Shown piece by piece: positions 1-7,955 of a stretch of 64,000 bases of DNA (positions are counted from its first letter, which is position 1; the number at the start of each line of letters is the position of its first letter). A program made the position numbers and the translations under genes. The stretch comes from CAWKDG01 sp963848355. Its GTDB lineage: Bacteria; Actinomycetota; Acidimicrobiia; Acidimicrobiales; UBA8190. The stretch spans positions 682,001-746,000 of the forward strand of contig CAWKDG010000012.1 in the NCBI GenBank assembly GCA_963848355.1. Direction: 5' to 3'. The notes beneath the pieces were generated by a model that was given only the letters and a program-made list of their open reading frames with translations, searched no databases and was not told the origin of the DNA.

Positions 1-808
1 TCCCGATGTAGGCCACGCAACCGGGGGTGGCCTTGCACGTCGTCACCATGCCGCCGTTGCCCATGGCGCTCAGCGCGCCGGGGACGTTGGGCCACGTCAC
101 GATGGTGTCGGGGGCGATCGTCCACCCCGACGGGTCGGCCGCCGACAGGTACGAGGTGAACAGGAAGGTGTCACCGGAGCTGTCGACGCGGTGGATGGGG
201 ACGATGGTGAGGTCGGGCAGCGTCACCCCGGGGTTGAGGGCGGCGATCTTGGCGTCGTTCCAGTTGGTGATGGTGCCTTTGTAGATGTCGGCCAGTACCG
301 TGCCCGACAGCTTCAGGTGCGTGCCCGCCGCCAGGTTGGGGATGTTGTAGTTCACCTGCTGCGCCGAGATGGCCAGGGGGATGTTCTCGAGGGTGGGGTA
401 CTGCTGGGCGGCCGCGGGTGAGAGGTAGGGGTCGGAAGCGCCGATGTTGGCCGTTCCCGTCTCCGCCGCCGTGAGTCCGGCGCCCGATCCGGTCGACGCC
501 GTCTGGATCTTCACCGCCGGCCACTCGCTCTCGATCTGCTGCACCCAGAAGTTGAACAGCGGGAAGAGCAGGCTGGAGCCGGACTCCTGCAGCGACACCG
601 ACGTCGTCGGCCAGTTCTCGAGACTCGAGAGCGACGTCGCCGCCGAGGTGGCCGACGTGGTGGTGGAGGTGGCCGAGGGCGCGGTCGACGAGGAACAGGC
701 GGCCGCCGTGACGGCCACGGCGGCCAGCACCACCGTGGTCAGGGCCGCTCCCAGCCGGTGGCGGGGGTGGGCGGGGGCGTTCACTTCGGTGCGGCGACGC
801 GTGGACAT
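1..808 (-). CDS. pstS: PstS phosphate-binding lipoprotein (3' end beyond window)
   Basis: Periplasm-facing phosphate-binding subunit of the Pst ABC importer. The frame opens with ATG at 808 behind an AAAGGAGT ribosome site nine bases upstream and runs off the left edge, giving 269 residues. It has a basic N-terminus, a hydrophobic stretch and a lipobox ending in Cys38 (TAAAC), then a Ser/Thr-rich linker. Mature-domain motifs of the PstS family are visible: STGSGAG, NIGASDPYL and IYKGTITNWND, followed by an HRVDSSGDTF segment of the phosphate-binding loop. It lies 132 bases downstream of pstB on the same strand, so the order is pstB then pstS, unlike the common pstSCAB. pstC and pstA are not in the window and may follow off the edge. 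An automatic ORF caller misses the frame because the stop is outside. Confidence 0.93.
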   Translation of the reverse strand, partial: MSTRRRTEVNAPAHPRHRLGAALTTVVLAAVAVTAAACSSSTAPSATSTTTSATSAATSLSSLENWPTTSVSLQESGSSLLFPLFNFWVQQIESEWPAVKIQTASTGSGAGLTAAETGTANIGASDPYLSPAAAQQYPTLENIPLAISAQQVNYNIPNLAAGTHLKLSGTVLADIYKGTITNWNDAKIAALNPGVTLPDLTIVPIHRVDSSGDTFLFTSYLSAADPSGWTIAPDTIVTWPNVPGALSAMGNGGMVTTCKATPGCVAYIG

Positions 809-940
809 GGCGATCCAACTCCTTTGTCTTCGTCGTGCGCGTCACGGGAACATCCGTGCGCGGTGTCGGCCGGTCCGCTGGTGCGGCGAGGTGACGGCGC
901 GCCGGCCCCGAGGGCCACGGACAGCGGCGTGATCAGCCGG

Positions 941-1771
941 TCATCCGATCCGTCCGCTGACATAGCTCACGGTCTCCGGCTCCGACGGGGCCTCGAAGAT
1001 GCGTTGCGTCTCCCCCGCCTCGACGAGCCGCCCGTTGTAGAGGAAGGCGGTCACCCCGGCCAGCCGTCGGGCCTGGGCCAGGTTGTGGGTGACGATCACC
1101 ATGGTGAGACCGGGCGCCAGCTCGCGTAGCAGGTCCTCCACCATGTTGGTGGTGACGGGGTCGAGCGACGACGTCGGCTCGTCGAGGAGGAGGACGTCGG
1201 GTTCGACGGCGAGCGCCCGGGCCAGGCACAGCAGTTGCTGCTGGCCGCCCGACAGCCGGAACGGTGAATCGCCGAGGCGATCGGCCACGGCCGACCACAG
1301 CCCGACTTCGCGCAGGAACCGCTCGGCCACGGCGGGCAGCTCGCGACGCGGCGACAGGCGATGGGCCTTGACGCCGGCGACCACGTTGTCGCCGACCGAC
1401 ATGGGGAAGGGGTTCGGGCGTTGGAAGACCATCCCCACCCGGCGCCGCAGGACCAACGGATCCACGGCGTGACCCGAGATCTCCTCGCCGTCGAACTCGA
1501 TGGCCCCGGTCCGCCAGTAACCGCGCACCTTGTCGTTCATCCGGTTGAGCGAGCGCAGGAACGTCGACTTCCCACAACCGGTGGGGCCGATCAGGGCGGT
1601 GATCGTGCCGGGAGTGAACTCGAGATCGATCCCCGACAGCACCGTCTTGGCCCCGAACCCCACCGCCACGTCGCGGGCGGCGAGGACGGGGTGGTCGAGG
1701 AGGGCGACCGGCGACGGGGCCCTACCGGCGGCGGGCCGCACGGCGTCGGGGGCCGTCACCGACCGGGCCAT
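941..1771 (-). CDS. pstB: PstB-like phosphate ABC transporter ATPase
   Basis: ATP-binding subunit that energises phosphate import. With the start at 1771 it is 276 residues, close to the usual 250-280. Walker A GPTGCGKST sits at about residues 62-70, the PstB-typical SLNRMND follows, then the Q-loop segment VFQRPNPFPMSV. The ABC signature reads LSGGQQQLLCLARAL, with Leu where PstB usually has Arg, and Walker B is VLLLDEPTSSLDP. The frame is open further upstream to 1882, but that extension lacks family similarity and would cover the putative PHO box, so I chose the internal ATG. No clear Shine-Dalgarno precedes it. Probably co-transcribed with pstS and phosphate-regulated through the repeats at 1832-1886. 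Confidence 0.9.
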   Translation of the reverse strand: MARSVTAPDAVRPAAGRAPSPVALLDHPVLAARDVAVGFGAKTVLSGIDLEFTPGTITALIGPTGCGKSTFLRSLNRMNDKVRGYWRTGAIEFDGEEISGHAVDPLVLRRRVGMVFQRPNPFPMSVGDNVVAGVKAHRLSPRRELPAVAERFLREVGLWSAVADRLGDSPFRLSGGQQQLLCLARALAVEPDVLLLDEPTSSLDPVTTNMVEDLLRELAPGLTMVIVTHNLAQARRLAGVTAFLYNGRLVEAGETQRIFEAPSEPETVSYVSGRIG

Positions 1772-1831
1772 GTCCGATCGCTCGGGCGACTCGGAGCCCG
1801 ACGTGCCTGTCACGACGCGGAACTTACCCGG

Positions 1832-1886
1832 GCAACGTGAACGTTCCGTTAACGGCAGGCGTCCTGACGGTGATCGTTCCATGAAC
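1832..1886 (-). promoter_or_regulatory. PHO-box-like array of 11-bp direct repeats
   Basis: Read on the minus strand, consecutive 11-mers are GTTCATGGAAC, GATCACCGTCA, a weak unit, GTTAACGGAAC and GTTCACGTTGC. The GTTnACn core recurring every 11 bases matches the known architecture of actinobacterial PhoP PHO boxes. The array ends about 60 bases before the pstB start codon, the expected place for a phosphate-starvation activator. Seen directly: the repeats and spacing. Inferred: PhoP binding. Confidence 0.65.
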
Positions 1887-1901
1887 AGGCGCGGGGGTGT
1901 T

Positions 1902-2411
1902 TCAGGCCCCTGACCTGCCGTGCCTGGCCTTGTGGGCCATGGCCTTGGCCGCCCCCCACGCCCGGGCCGGCTCGGTCAAGGACGCGTCGACGGCTCCGAG
2001 CGAAGCCGGGATGAGCCCATAGGCGTCGTCGGGGAACCGGGCCTCGTCGAAGGGGCTGCGCACGACGGGGGCCACCCCGGCCCGCAGGAGCACCCCGGTC
2101 GGATAGACGACCGCGGCGCGGACGATCTCGAGGGGCGTGGTCGACTGGGCGTCGACGTCGGCCGACAGCAGGGCCTGGAGGTGGACGGCGACGTCGGCGG
2201 CGGCGCGGCGCCCGGCCTCTTCGGCTTCGCTCTCGACCGCCGTCCGGTCGACGTCCCCGGGCGGGCGCGTGGCCACCCAGGCATCGAGAAGACGACCCAC
2301 CTCCCGTTCCACCCAGTCGGGCACCGCCGCCACCAGCAGCGCGCCCAACGATGCCCCCAGCTCGGCCAGCACGCGGTCGGGGTCGGGGGTGCCGCCACCG
2401 GCACCGACCAC
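1902..2411 (-). CDS. Conserved hypothetical protein (169 aa)
   Basis: I do not recognise this family. The reading frame is open well upstream of 2411, but the upstream part is a shadow of the NIL gene, so I place the start at the GTG five bases after the NIL stop codon; coupling to that gene is likely. The protein looks alpha-helical and acidic in the middle, with segments WVEREVGRLLDAW and AGRRAAADVAVHLQALL, and has a more conserved-looking second half (VYPTGVLLRAG, FPDDAYGLIPASL). There is no signal peptide, membrane segment or cysteine motif. It is the last gene of the apparent hemQ-larE-NIL transcription unit and is separated from pstB by the PHO-box region. Confidence 0.6.
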   Translation of the reverse strand: MVGAGGGTPDPDRVLAELGASLGALLVAAVPDWVEREVGRLLDAWVATRPPGDVDRTAVESEAEEAGRRAAADVAVHLQALLSADVDAQSTTPLEIVRAAVVYPTGVLLRAGVAPVVRSPFDEARFPDDAYGLIPASLGAVDASLTEPARAWGAAKAMAHKARHGRSGA

Positions 2412-2416
2412 CGCCG

Positions 2417-2656
2417 TCAGCTCTCGACGACGTCGCCCAGGAGGTCCACCCGCACTCCCTGGTCGCGCAGCCACGCCAGCGCGCCGTCGACCTGGGTCGG
2501 CTCGCCGGCCACCTCGCACACGATCCAGCCTTCGTGGTCGTCGACGTTGGCCCGGCGGATGTTCGGTTCGACGTCGTATTCACGGACCAGACGGGCGATG
2601 AACGGCTGACGCACGAGCTCCTCGGGAAAGGTGAGTTTGACCCTGACGTCGATCAT
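2417..2656 (-). CDS. Stand-alone NIL-domain protein (79 aa)
   Basis: A single ferredoxin-like NIL domain. These domains are best known as the C-terminal ligand-sensing module of MetN methionine importers, and they also occur as free small proteins. The pattern is typical: VRVKLTFPEELVRQPFI at the start, REYDVEPNIRRANV in the middle and a C-terminal helix-strand ending GVRVDLLGDV. Its ATG overlaps the larE stop as ATGA, so translation is coupled to larE. The family assignment is firm. The role is unknown; sulfur metabolite binding or a partner role for LarE is inference from the neighbour. Confidence 0.85.
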   Translation of the reverse strand: MIDVRVKLTFPEELVRQPFIARLVREYDVEPNIRRANVDDHEGWIVCEVAGEPTQVDGALAWLRDQGVRVDLLGDVVES

Positions 2657-3576
2657 GAACGGCCTTTCGTGGGCGCGACGTCGAGGGCCGCGTTCAGGTT
2701 GCCCGACCGGAAGCCTTCGAGGTCGAGTGTGACGTAGGTGTACCCGGCCCGGCGGACGGCGGCGACGACCTGCTCGCGCATGTCCACGACACGGGCCAGC
2801 TCGTCGCCGTCGAACTCGAGGCGGGCCATGTCGCCGTAGTGACGCACCCGGAGCTGACGGAAGCCGAGGGCCCGCAGACCGGACTCGGCGGTGGCCACCG
2901 TAGTCAGGGTGCCGAGGGTGACGGGGGTTCCGTAGGGGACGCGCGAGGCCAGGCAGGCGGCGGCCGGCTTGTCCCAGGTGCGCAGGCCGAGAGCGCGTGA
3001 CGCCCGGCGGACGTCCGCCTTGGCATAGCCGGACTCCACCAGAGGAAAGAGCGCACCGCGTTCGGTGGCGGCACGCTGTCCCGGTCGGTGATCGCCGAGG
3101 TCGTCGACGTTCACTCCGAGGACGACGGTGGACTCCTCGGCGGCGGCCAGCGGGAGGAGGGCGTCGAGCAGGCTCGTCTTGCAGTGATAGCAGCGCTCCG
3201 CGTCGTTGGCCCGGTAGGCCGGATCGGCGATCTCCCCGGTGCGGACCTGGTGCCAGCGCAGTCCCCATTCGTCGGCCAGGGCACGGCAGTCCTCGAGCTC
3301 CTCGGGGGCGAGTGACGGGGACACGGCGGTGACACACAGCACGCGCGCCGGCCCGAGGGTGTCGGAGGCCACGTGGGCGAGAAAGGCCGAGTCGGCTCCG
3401 CCGCTGAAGGCGACGACGACGCGACCCAGACCCCCGAGGACGGCCCGCAAGCGCTCGAGCCGGCCCGCGTCGAGCCGGCCCGCGTCGAGCCGGCCCGCGT
3501 CGAGCCGGCCCGCGTCGAGCTGCTCGGTATCGACCGGCGTGTCCGCATCGACCTGCGCACCGGACTCGCCCGCCAT
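2653..3576 (-). CDS. larE: LarE-type ATP-dependent sulfur transferase
   Basis: PP-loop ATPase of the LarE family, which adenylates a substrate and transfers sulfur (in lactobacilli, building the nickel-pincer cofactor of lactate racemase). It has 307 residues from ATG 3576. The PP-loop FSGGADS lies at about residues 57-63, then ERCYHCK and ACLASRVPYG. From family knowledge the cysteine in the last motif corresponds to the sacrificial cysteine. The N-terminus carries a 20-residue low-complexity insert of LDAGR repeated four times, encoded by a 15-bp tandem repeat. It starts ten bases after the hemQ stop and overlaps the NIL gene by ATGA. No larB or larC is nearby, so a different substrate is possible. 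Confidence 0.88.
   Translation of the reverse strand: MAGESGAQVDADTPVDTEQLDAGRLDAGRLDAGRLDAGRLERLRAVLGGLGRVVVAFSGGADSAFLAHVASDTLGPARVLCVTAVSPSLAPEELEDCRALADEWGLRWHQVRTGEIADPAYRANDAERCYHCKTSLLDALLPLAAAEESTVVLGVNVDDLGDHRPGQRAATERGALFPLVESGYAKADVRRASRALGLRTWDKPAAACLASRVPYGTPVTLGTLTTVATAESGLRALGFRQLRVRHYGDMARLEFDGDELARVVDMREQVVAAVRRAGYTYVTLDLEGFRSGNLNAALDVAPTKGRS
3456..3515. repeat. Four exact copies of a 15-bp unit inside larE
   Basis: The plus-strand unit CGAGCCGGCCCGCGT is repeated four times without mismatch and starts a fifth copy. Because 15 is a multiple of three it adds whole LDAGR units to the LarE N-terminus without changing frame. Such arrays vary in copy number by slippage. Confidence 0.95.
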
Positions 3577-3586
3577 CGACCGACGC

Positions 3587-4276
3587 CTACCGGGGGACGA
3601 CGCTGTCGAGGACGACCTCGACCTCGTCGACCATGCCGGTGAAGAAGGGACCGAACTCGGCGTAGCGGGCCGACGCCTCGTCGAAGCGCATCTCGTAGAC
3701 ACAGGCCTTCAGGTCGTCGGGATGGACGCCGAACAAGGTGACGCCCCACTCCCAGTCGTCGAGTCCGGTGGACCCCGTGATGAGCTGGACGATGCGGCCG
3801 TGGTAGCGGCGGCCCACGGCGCCGTGCGCCTTCATGAGCTCGACGCGCTCCTCGAAGCTCAACGCGTACCAGTTGAAGGTGGACGTCCGGCGCTTCGACA
3901 TGGGGTAGAAGCAGAACGCCGTCTTGCCGTCGGGCGGGAGGGTCGGGTACAGCCGGGCCTGCTTCATCTCCTCGGGGAGGCCGGGCGCGTACTCGGACAG
4001 CTCGGTGAGTGAGACGTAGGACCCGACGACGTCGAGACCGGCGGAGGCGAGGGCGGTCTGGAGGTGGCGGAGCCGCCAGAGGTCGTCGGCGATGACCATG
4101 AAGCCGATGTCGGCCTTGTGACCGAGGAGGGCCACGGTGACGACCTGGTCGCCGGCGGCGGCGGCGTCCTTCACGGCCCGGACGACGGCCTCGCGCTCGA
4201 GGGTCGGACCGACCCGGCAGAAGAGATGGAGGACGGCCCGACCGACCGATGGGGCCAGGGGCCCGGTGTTCGCCAT
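3587..4276 (-). CDS. hemQ: HemQ / chlorite dismutase-family coproheme decarboxylase
   Basis: Last enzyme of the coproporphyrin-dependent haem pathway of Gram-positive bacteria, decarboxylating coproheme to haem b. It has 229 residues from ATG 4276. Family hallmarks are FYPMSKRR, NWYALSFEER (the Tyr corresponds to the catalytic tyrosine) and HGAVGRRYHGRIVQ, where the His is in the proximal-ligand region, followed by GSTGLDDWEWGVTLF. The frame is open upstream across the groEL terminator, which I exclude. It lies downstream of the hairpin after groEL, so it probably has its own promoter, and it heads a unit with larE ten bases on. True chlorite dismutase is less likely given the actinobacterial HemQ-type motifs. 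Confidence 0.9.
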   Translation of the reverse strand: MANTGPLAPSVGRAVLHLFCRVGPTLEREAVVRAVKDAAAAGDQVVTVALLGHKADIGFMVIADDLWRLRHLQTALASAGLDVVGSYVSLTELSEYAPGLPEEMKQARLYPTLPPDGKTAFCFYPMSKRRTSTFNWYALSFEERVELMKAHGAVGRRYHGRIVQLITGSTGLDDWEWGVTLFGVHPDDLKACVYEMRFDEASARYAEFGPFFTGMVDEVEVVLDSVVPR

Positions 4277-4297
4277 GGGCCCAGTGTACGGAAACGC

Positions 4298-4327
4298 CCG
4301 AGGGGCGCCCCTACGGGCGCCCCTCGG
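4298..4327 (-). terminator. Hairpin terminator after groEL
   Basis: A perfect 13-bp inverted repeat (CCGAGGGGCGCCC and its complement) with a four-base loop, followed on the minus strand by GCGTTT. It lies between the groEL stop (4383) and the hemQ start (4276). The plus-strand flank also has a short T-rich run. Confidence 0.7.
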
Positions 4328-4382
4328 TCGGATTTCTGTGCACGGCTCTCCGGGTACTGCGCCCGTACGGGACGCCCGGACT

Positions 4383-6008
<1,626 letters not shown>

Positions 6009-6120
6009 GGCGTGGTGTCCTCCGTGGTGACGTGGTCCGGGCGCCGCGGTGGCGATGTCCGGGGGGCCGGGGACCCGGGTGCGTGACCCGGGCGTGCCTC
6101 GGCCTTCTGATTTGGCTCTG

Positions 6121-6147
6121 TTAGCACTCTACCTTGTCGAGTGCTAA
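6121..6147 (-). promoter_or_regulatory. CIRCE operator (HrcA binding site)
   Basis: TTAGCACTC, nine bases, GAGTGCTAA: a perfect match to the canonical CIRCE inverted repeat. It lies 113 bases upstream of the groEL start in a 215-bp gene-free interval. HrcA represses heat-shock genes from this site; hrcA itself is not in the window. Confidence 0.95.
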
Positions 6148-6224
6148 CAGCAAACCACGCCTCCCATCCGGGCGCAACACGATTGCCCCGGGCTCCCACC
6201 GGCGCCGGGGCCGGAGGCGGGGGT

Positions 6225-6500
6225 TCAGCCCCCGGCCACGGCGGGGACGATGGAGAGGGTCTGGCCGTCGGTCACCGGGGTGTCGAGGCCCTGGAGGAAG
6301 CGGACGTCCTCGTCGGCCAGGAAGATGTTGACGAAGCGGCGCAGGGCCCCGGTCTCGTCGAAGAGGCGGTCGGCGAAACCGGTGTGGGAGGCGTCGAGAT
6401 CCTTCAGGACCTCGGCCACCGTGGACCCCGAGAGGGCGACCTCTCCGGCTCCCCCCGTCAGGGTGCGGAGCTGGGCCGGGATGCGGACGGTGACGCTCAC
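6225..6500 (-). CDS. CysO/MoaD/ThiS-family sulfur carrier protein
   Basis: A ubiquitin-fold sulfur carrier of 91 residues ending in the diglycine tail AVAGG that is converted to a thiocarboxylate. The segments RFVNIFLADEDVRF and TDGQTLSIVPAVAGG closely resemble mycobacterial CysO, the sulfide donor for CysM-dependent cysteine synthesis, rather than molybdopterin MoaD. It starts with GTG overlapping the thrC stop (GTGA), so it is coupled to thrC and under the same SAM riboswitch. A thrC-carrier-groEL neighbourhood is also known in Streptomyces. The acceptor enzyme is not adjacent, so whether it feeds cysteine, methionine or another pathway is open. Confidence 0.85.
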   Translation of the reverse strand: MSVTVRIPAQLRTLTGGAGEVALSGSTVAEVLKDLDASHTGFADRLFDETGALRRFVNIFLADEDVRFLQGLDTPVTDGQTLSIVPAVAGG

Positions 6501-7753
6501 GGGTCGCTCCTGTCGAGATCGGAGTCGAGGCTGACGGCGGCGGCGAAGGCCTCGAGCGTGGGGGCGATGGTGGCCGTGGGTCCGACGGTGGCGGTCAGGG
6601 CTTCGACCGTCTTCAGCCCGTGGCCGGTGACGTAGGCGACGACCCGCTCGTCGGAGCGGACGACGCCGGCGTCGGCCAGCTTGGCCAGGGTGGCGATGGT
6701 GACGCCGCCCGCCGTCTCGGCGAAGATGCCCTCGGTGCGGGCCAGGAGGCGGATGCCGTCGATGATCTCCTCGTCGGTGACCGCCGCGAAGGCGCCGCCG
6801 GAGTCCCGGACCGTCTTGAGTGCGTAGTACCCGTCGGCCGGGTTGCCGATGGCGAGCGACTTGGCGATGGTGTGGGGCTTGACCGGGCGGATGGCGTCGG
6901 TCTTCTCGGCGAAGGCGGTCGCCACCGGGGAGCAGCCGGCGGCCTGGGCCCCCGAGACGCGGACGTGGGGGGCCTCGTCGAGGAGCCCCACCTCGTAGAG
7001 CTCCTGGAAGCCCCGGGCCACCTTGACGAGCTGGCTGCCCGAGGCCACGGGGACGACGACGTGGTCGGGGGCGGTCCAGCCCAGCTGCTCGGCCACCTCG
7101 AAGGCCAGGGTCTTCGATCCCTCGGCGTAGTAGGTCCGGATGTTGACGTTGACGAAGGCCCAGGCGGGGTGCTCGGAGGTGAGTTCGGCACAGAGCCGGT
7201 TGACGTCGTCGTACGTCCCCTCGACCGCCACCAGGTGGCCGCCGTAGACGGCGGTGGTGACGACCTTGGCCACCTCGAGGTCGTGGGGGATGAAGACGAC
7301 CGAGACCATGCCGGCGCGCGCCGCGTGGGCGGCCACCGAGTTGGCCAGGTTGCCGGTCGAGGCGCAGGCGGCCACCTTGAATCCGAGCTGGCGGGCCTTG
7401 GTGAGGGCCACCGAGACCACCCGGTCCTTGAACGACCCCGTGGGGTTGGCCGTGTCGTTCTTGATCCAGAGCTCGCCGAGGCCCAGCTCGGCGGCCAGTC
7501 GGTCGGCCCGGACCAGCGGGGTGCAGCCGGTGCCGAGGTCGATGGGGGCGGGGTCGACCACGGGGAGGAGCGGGGCGTAGCGCCAGATGGTCTGGGGCCC
7601 CGCCGCGATCTGCTCACGCGAGACGTGGTCCCGGAGGGCGTCGTAGTCGTAGACGACCTCGAGGGGTCCGAAGCAGTAGTCACAGACATGGAGCGCTTCA
7701 GCAGGGTAAGGGCGCGCGCACTCCCGACAGCGCAACCCGGTGACGAAGTCCAC
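6497..7753 (-). CDS. thrC: Threonine synthase
   Basis: PLP enzyme converting O-phosphohomoserine to threonine; 418 residues. It has the N-terminal Cys4 element (CRECARPY and CDYCFGP) of the class with a rubredoxin-like head, the PLP lysine in NPTGSFKDR at about residue 107, the glycine-rich ACASTGNLANSV phosphate loop and a C-terminal ETAGGVTIATL. The start is GTG at 7753, preceded by AGGAGG that directly abuts the 3' strand of the riboswitch P1 helix. The SAM riboswitch at 7767-7862 should therefore act on ribosome access. It overlaps the sulfur carrier gene by four bases. Confidence 0.95.
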   Translation of the reverse strand: MDFVTGLRCRECARPYPAEALHVCDYCFGPLEVVYDYDALRDHVSREQIAAGPQTIWRYAPLLPVVDPAPIDLGTGCTPLVRADRLAAELGLGELWIKNDTANPTGSFKDRVVSVALTKARQLGFKVAACASTGNLANSVAAHAARAGMVSVVFIPHDLEVAKVVTTAVYGGHLVAVEGTYDDVNRLCAELTSEHPAWAFVNVNIRTYYAEGSKTLAFEVAEQLGWTAPDHVVVPVASGSQLVKVARGFQELYEVGLLDEAPHVRVSGAQAAGCSPVATAFAEKTDAIRPVKPHTIAKSLAIGNPADGYYALKTVRDSGGAFAAVTDEEIIDGIRLLARTEGIFAETAGGVTIATLAKLADAGVVRSDERVVAYVTGHGLKTVEALTATVGPTATIAPTLEAFAAAVSLDSDLDRSDP

Positions 7754-7766
7754 GGGGGATCCTCCT

Positions 7767-7862
7767 CATCGGTCGGGCATTGGCACCTGGCGCCCCGCTC
7801 ATGGCGGGGGAAGCTGGTTGCCGCGGCGTCACAGGGCCCGTCCCTCAGCCGCTCTTGATGGT
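7767..7862 (-). promoter_or_regulatory. SAM riboswitch (S-box; probably SAM-I/IV variant) in thrC leader
   Basis: The minus strand has the S-box core in order: CATCAAGAG, then GCGGCTGAGGGACGGGCCC, a GCCGC closing the P2 stem over a kink-turn-like TGA/GAC, the invariant GGCAACC, a P3 hairpin over CCCCGCC-ATGA-GCGGGG, GGTGCCAA, and finally GATG pairing with the initial CATC as P1. There is little room for a P4 hairpin after GGTGCCAA, which fits the SAM-I/SAM-IV variant class better than classical SAM-I. AGGAGG of the thrC ribosome site follows P1 immediately, suggesting translational control. No poly-U terminator is visible. Confidence 0.82.
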
Positions 7863-7955
7863 CCCTCCATGGTGGACGATGGGGACCCCCGCCGTCAACG
7901 AGCCCCCGGGGATGCCCAGGTCGCGGGGGCGCCCGGGATCGGCGATGATCGGACG

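Noticed and set aside
3456..3515. CRISPR or mobile-element remnant
   Set aside because: Repeats are contiguous without spacers and in frame inside larE; they are a simple minisatellite.
3587..4276. Chlorite dismutase for chlorate respiration
   Set aside because: Motifs and genomic setting fit the haem-biosynthetic HemQ; no chlorate reductase genes are present.
6225..6500. MoaD of molybdopterin synthase
   Set aside because: The sequence is closer to CysO, no moaE or other moa genes are nearby, and the gene is coupled to thrC.
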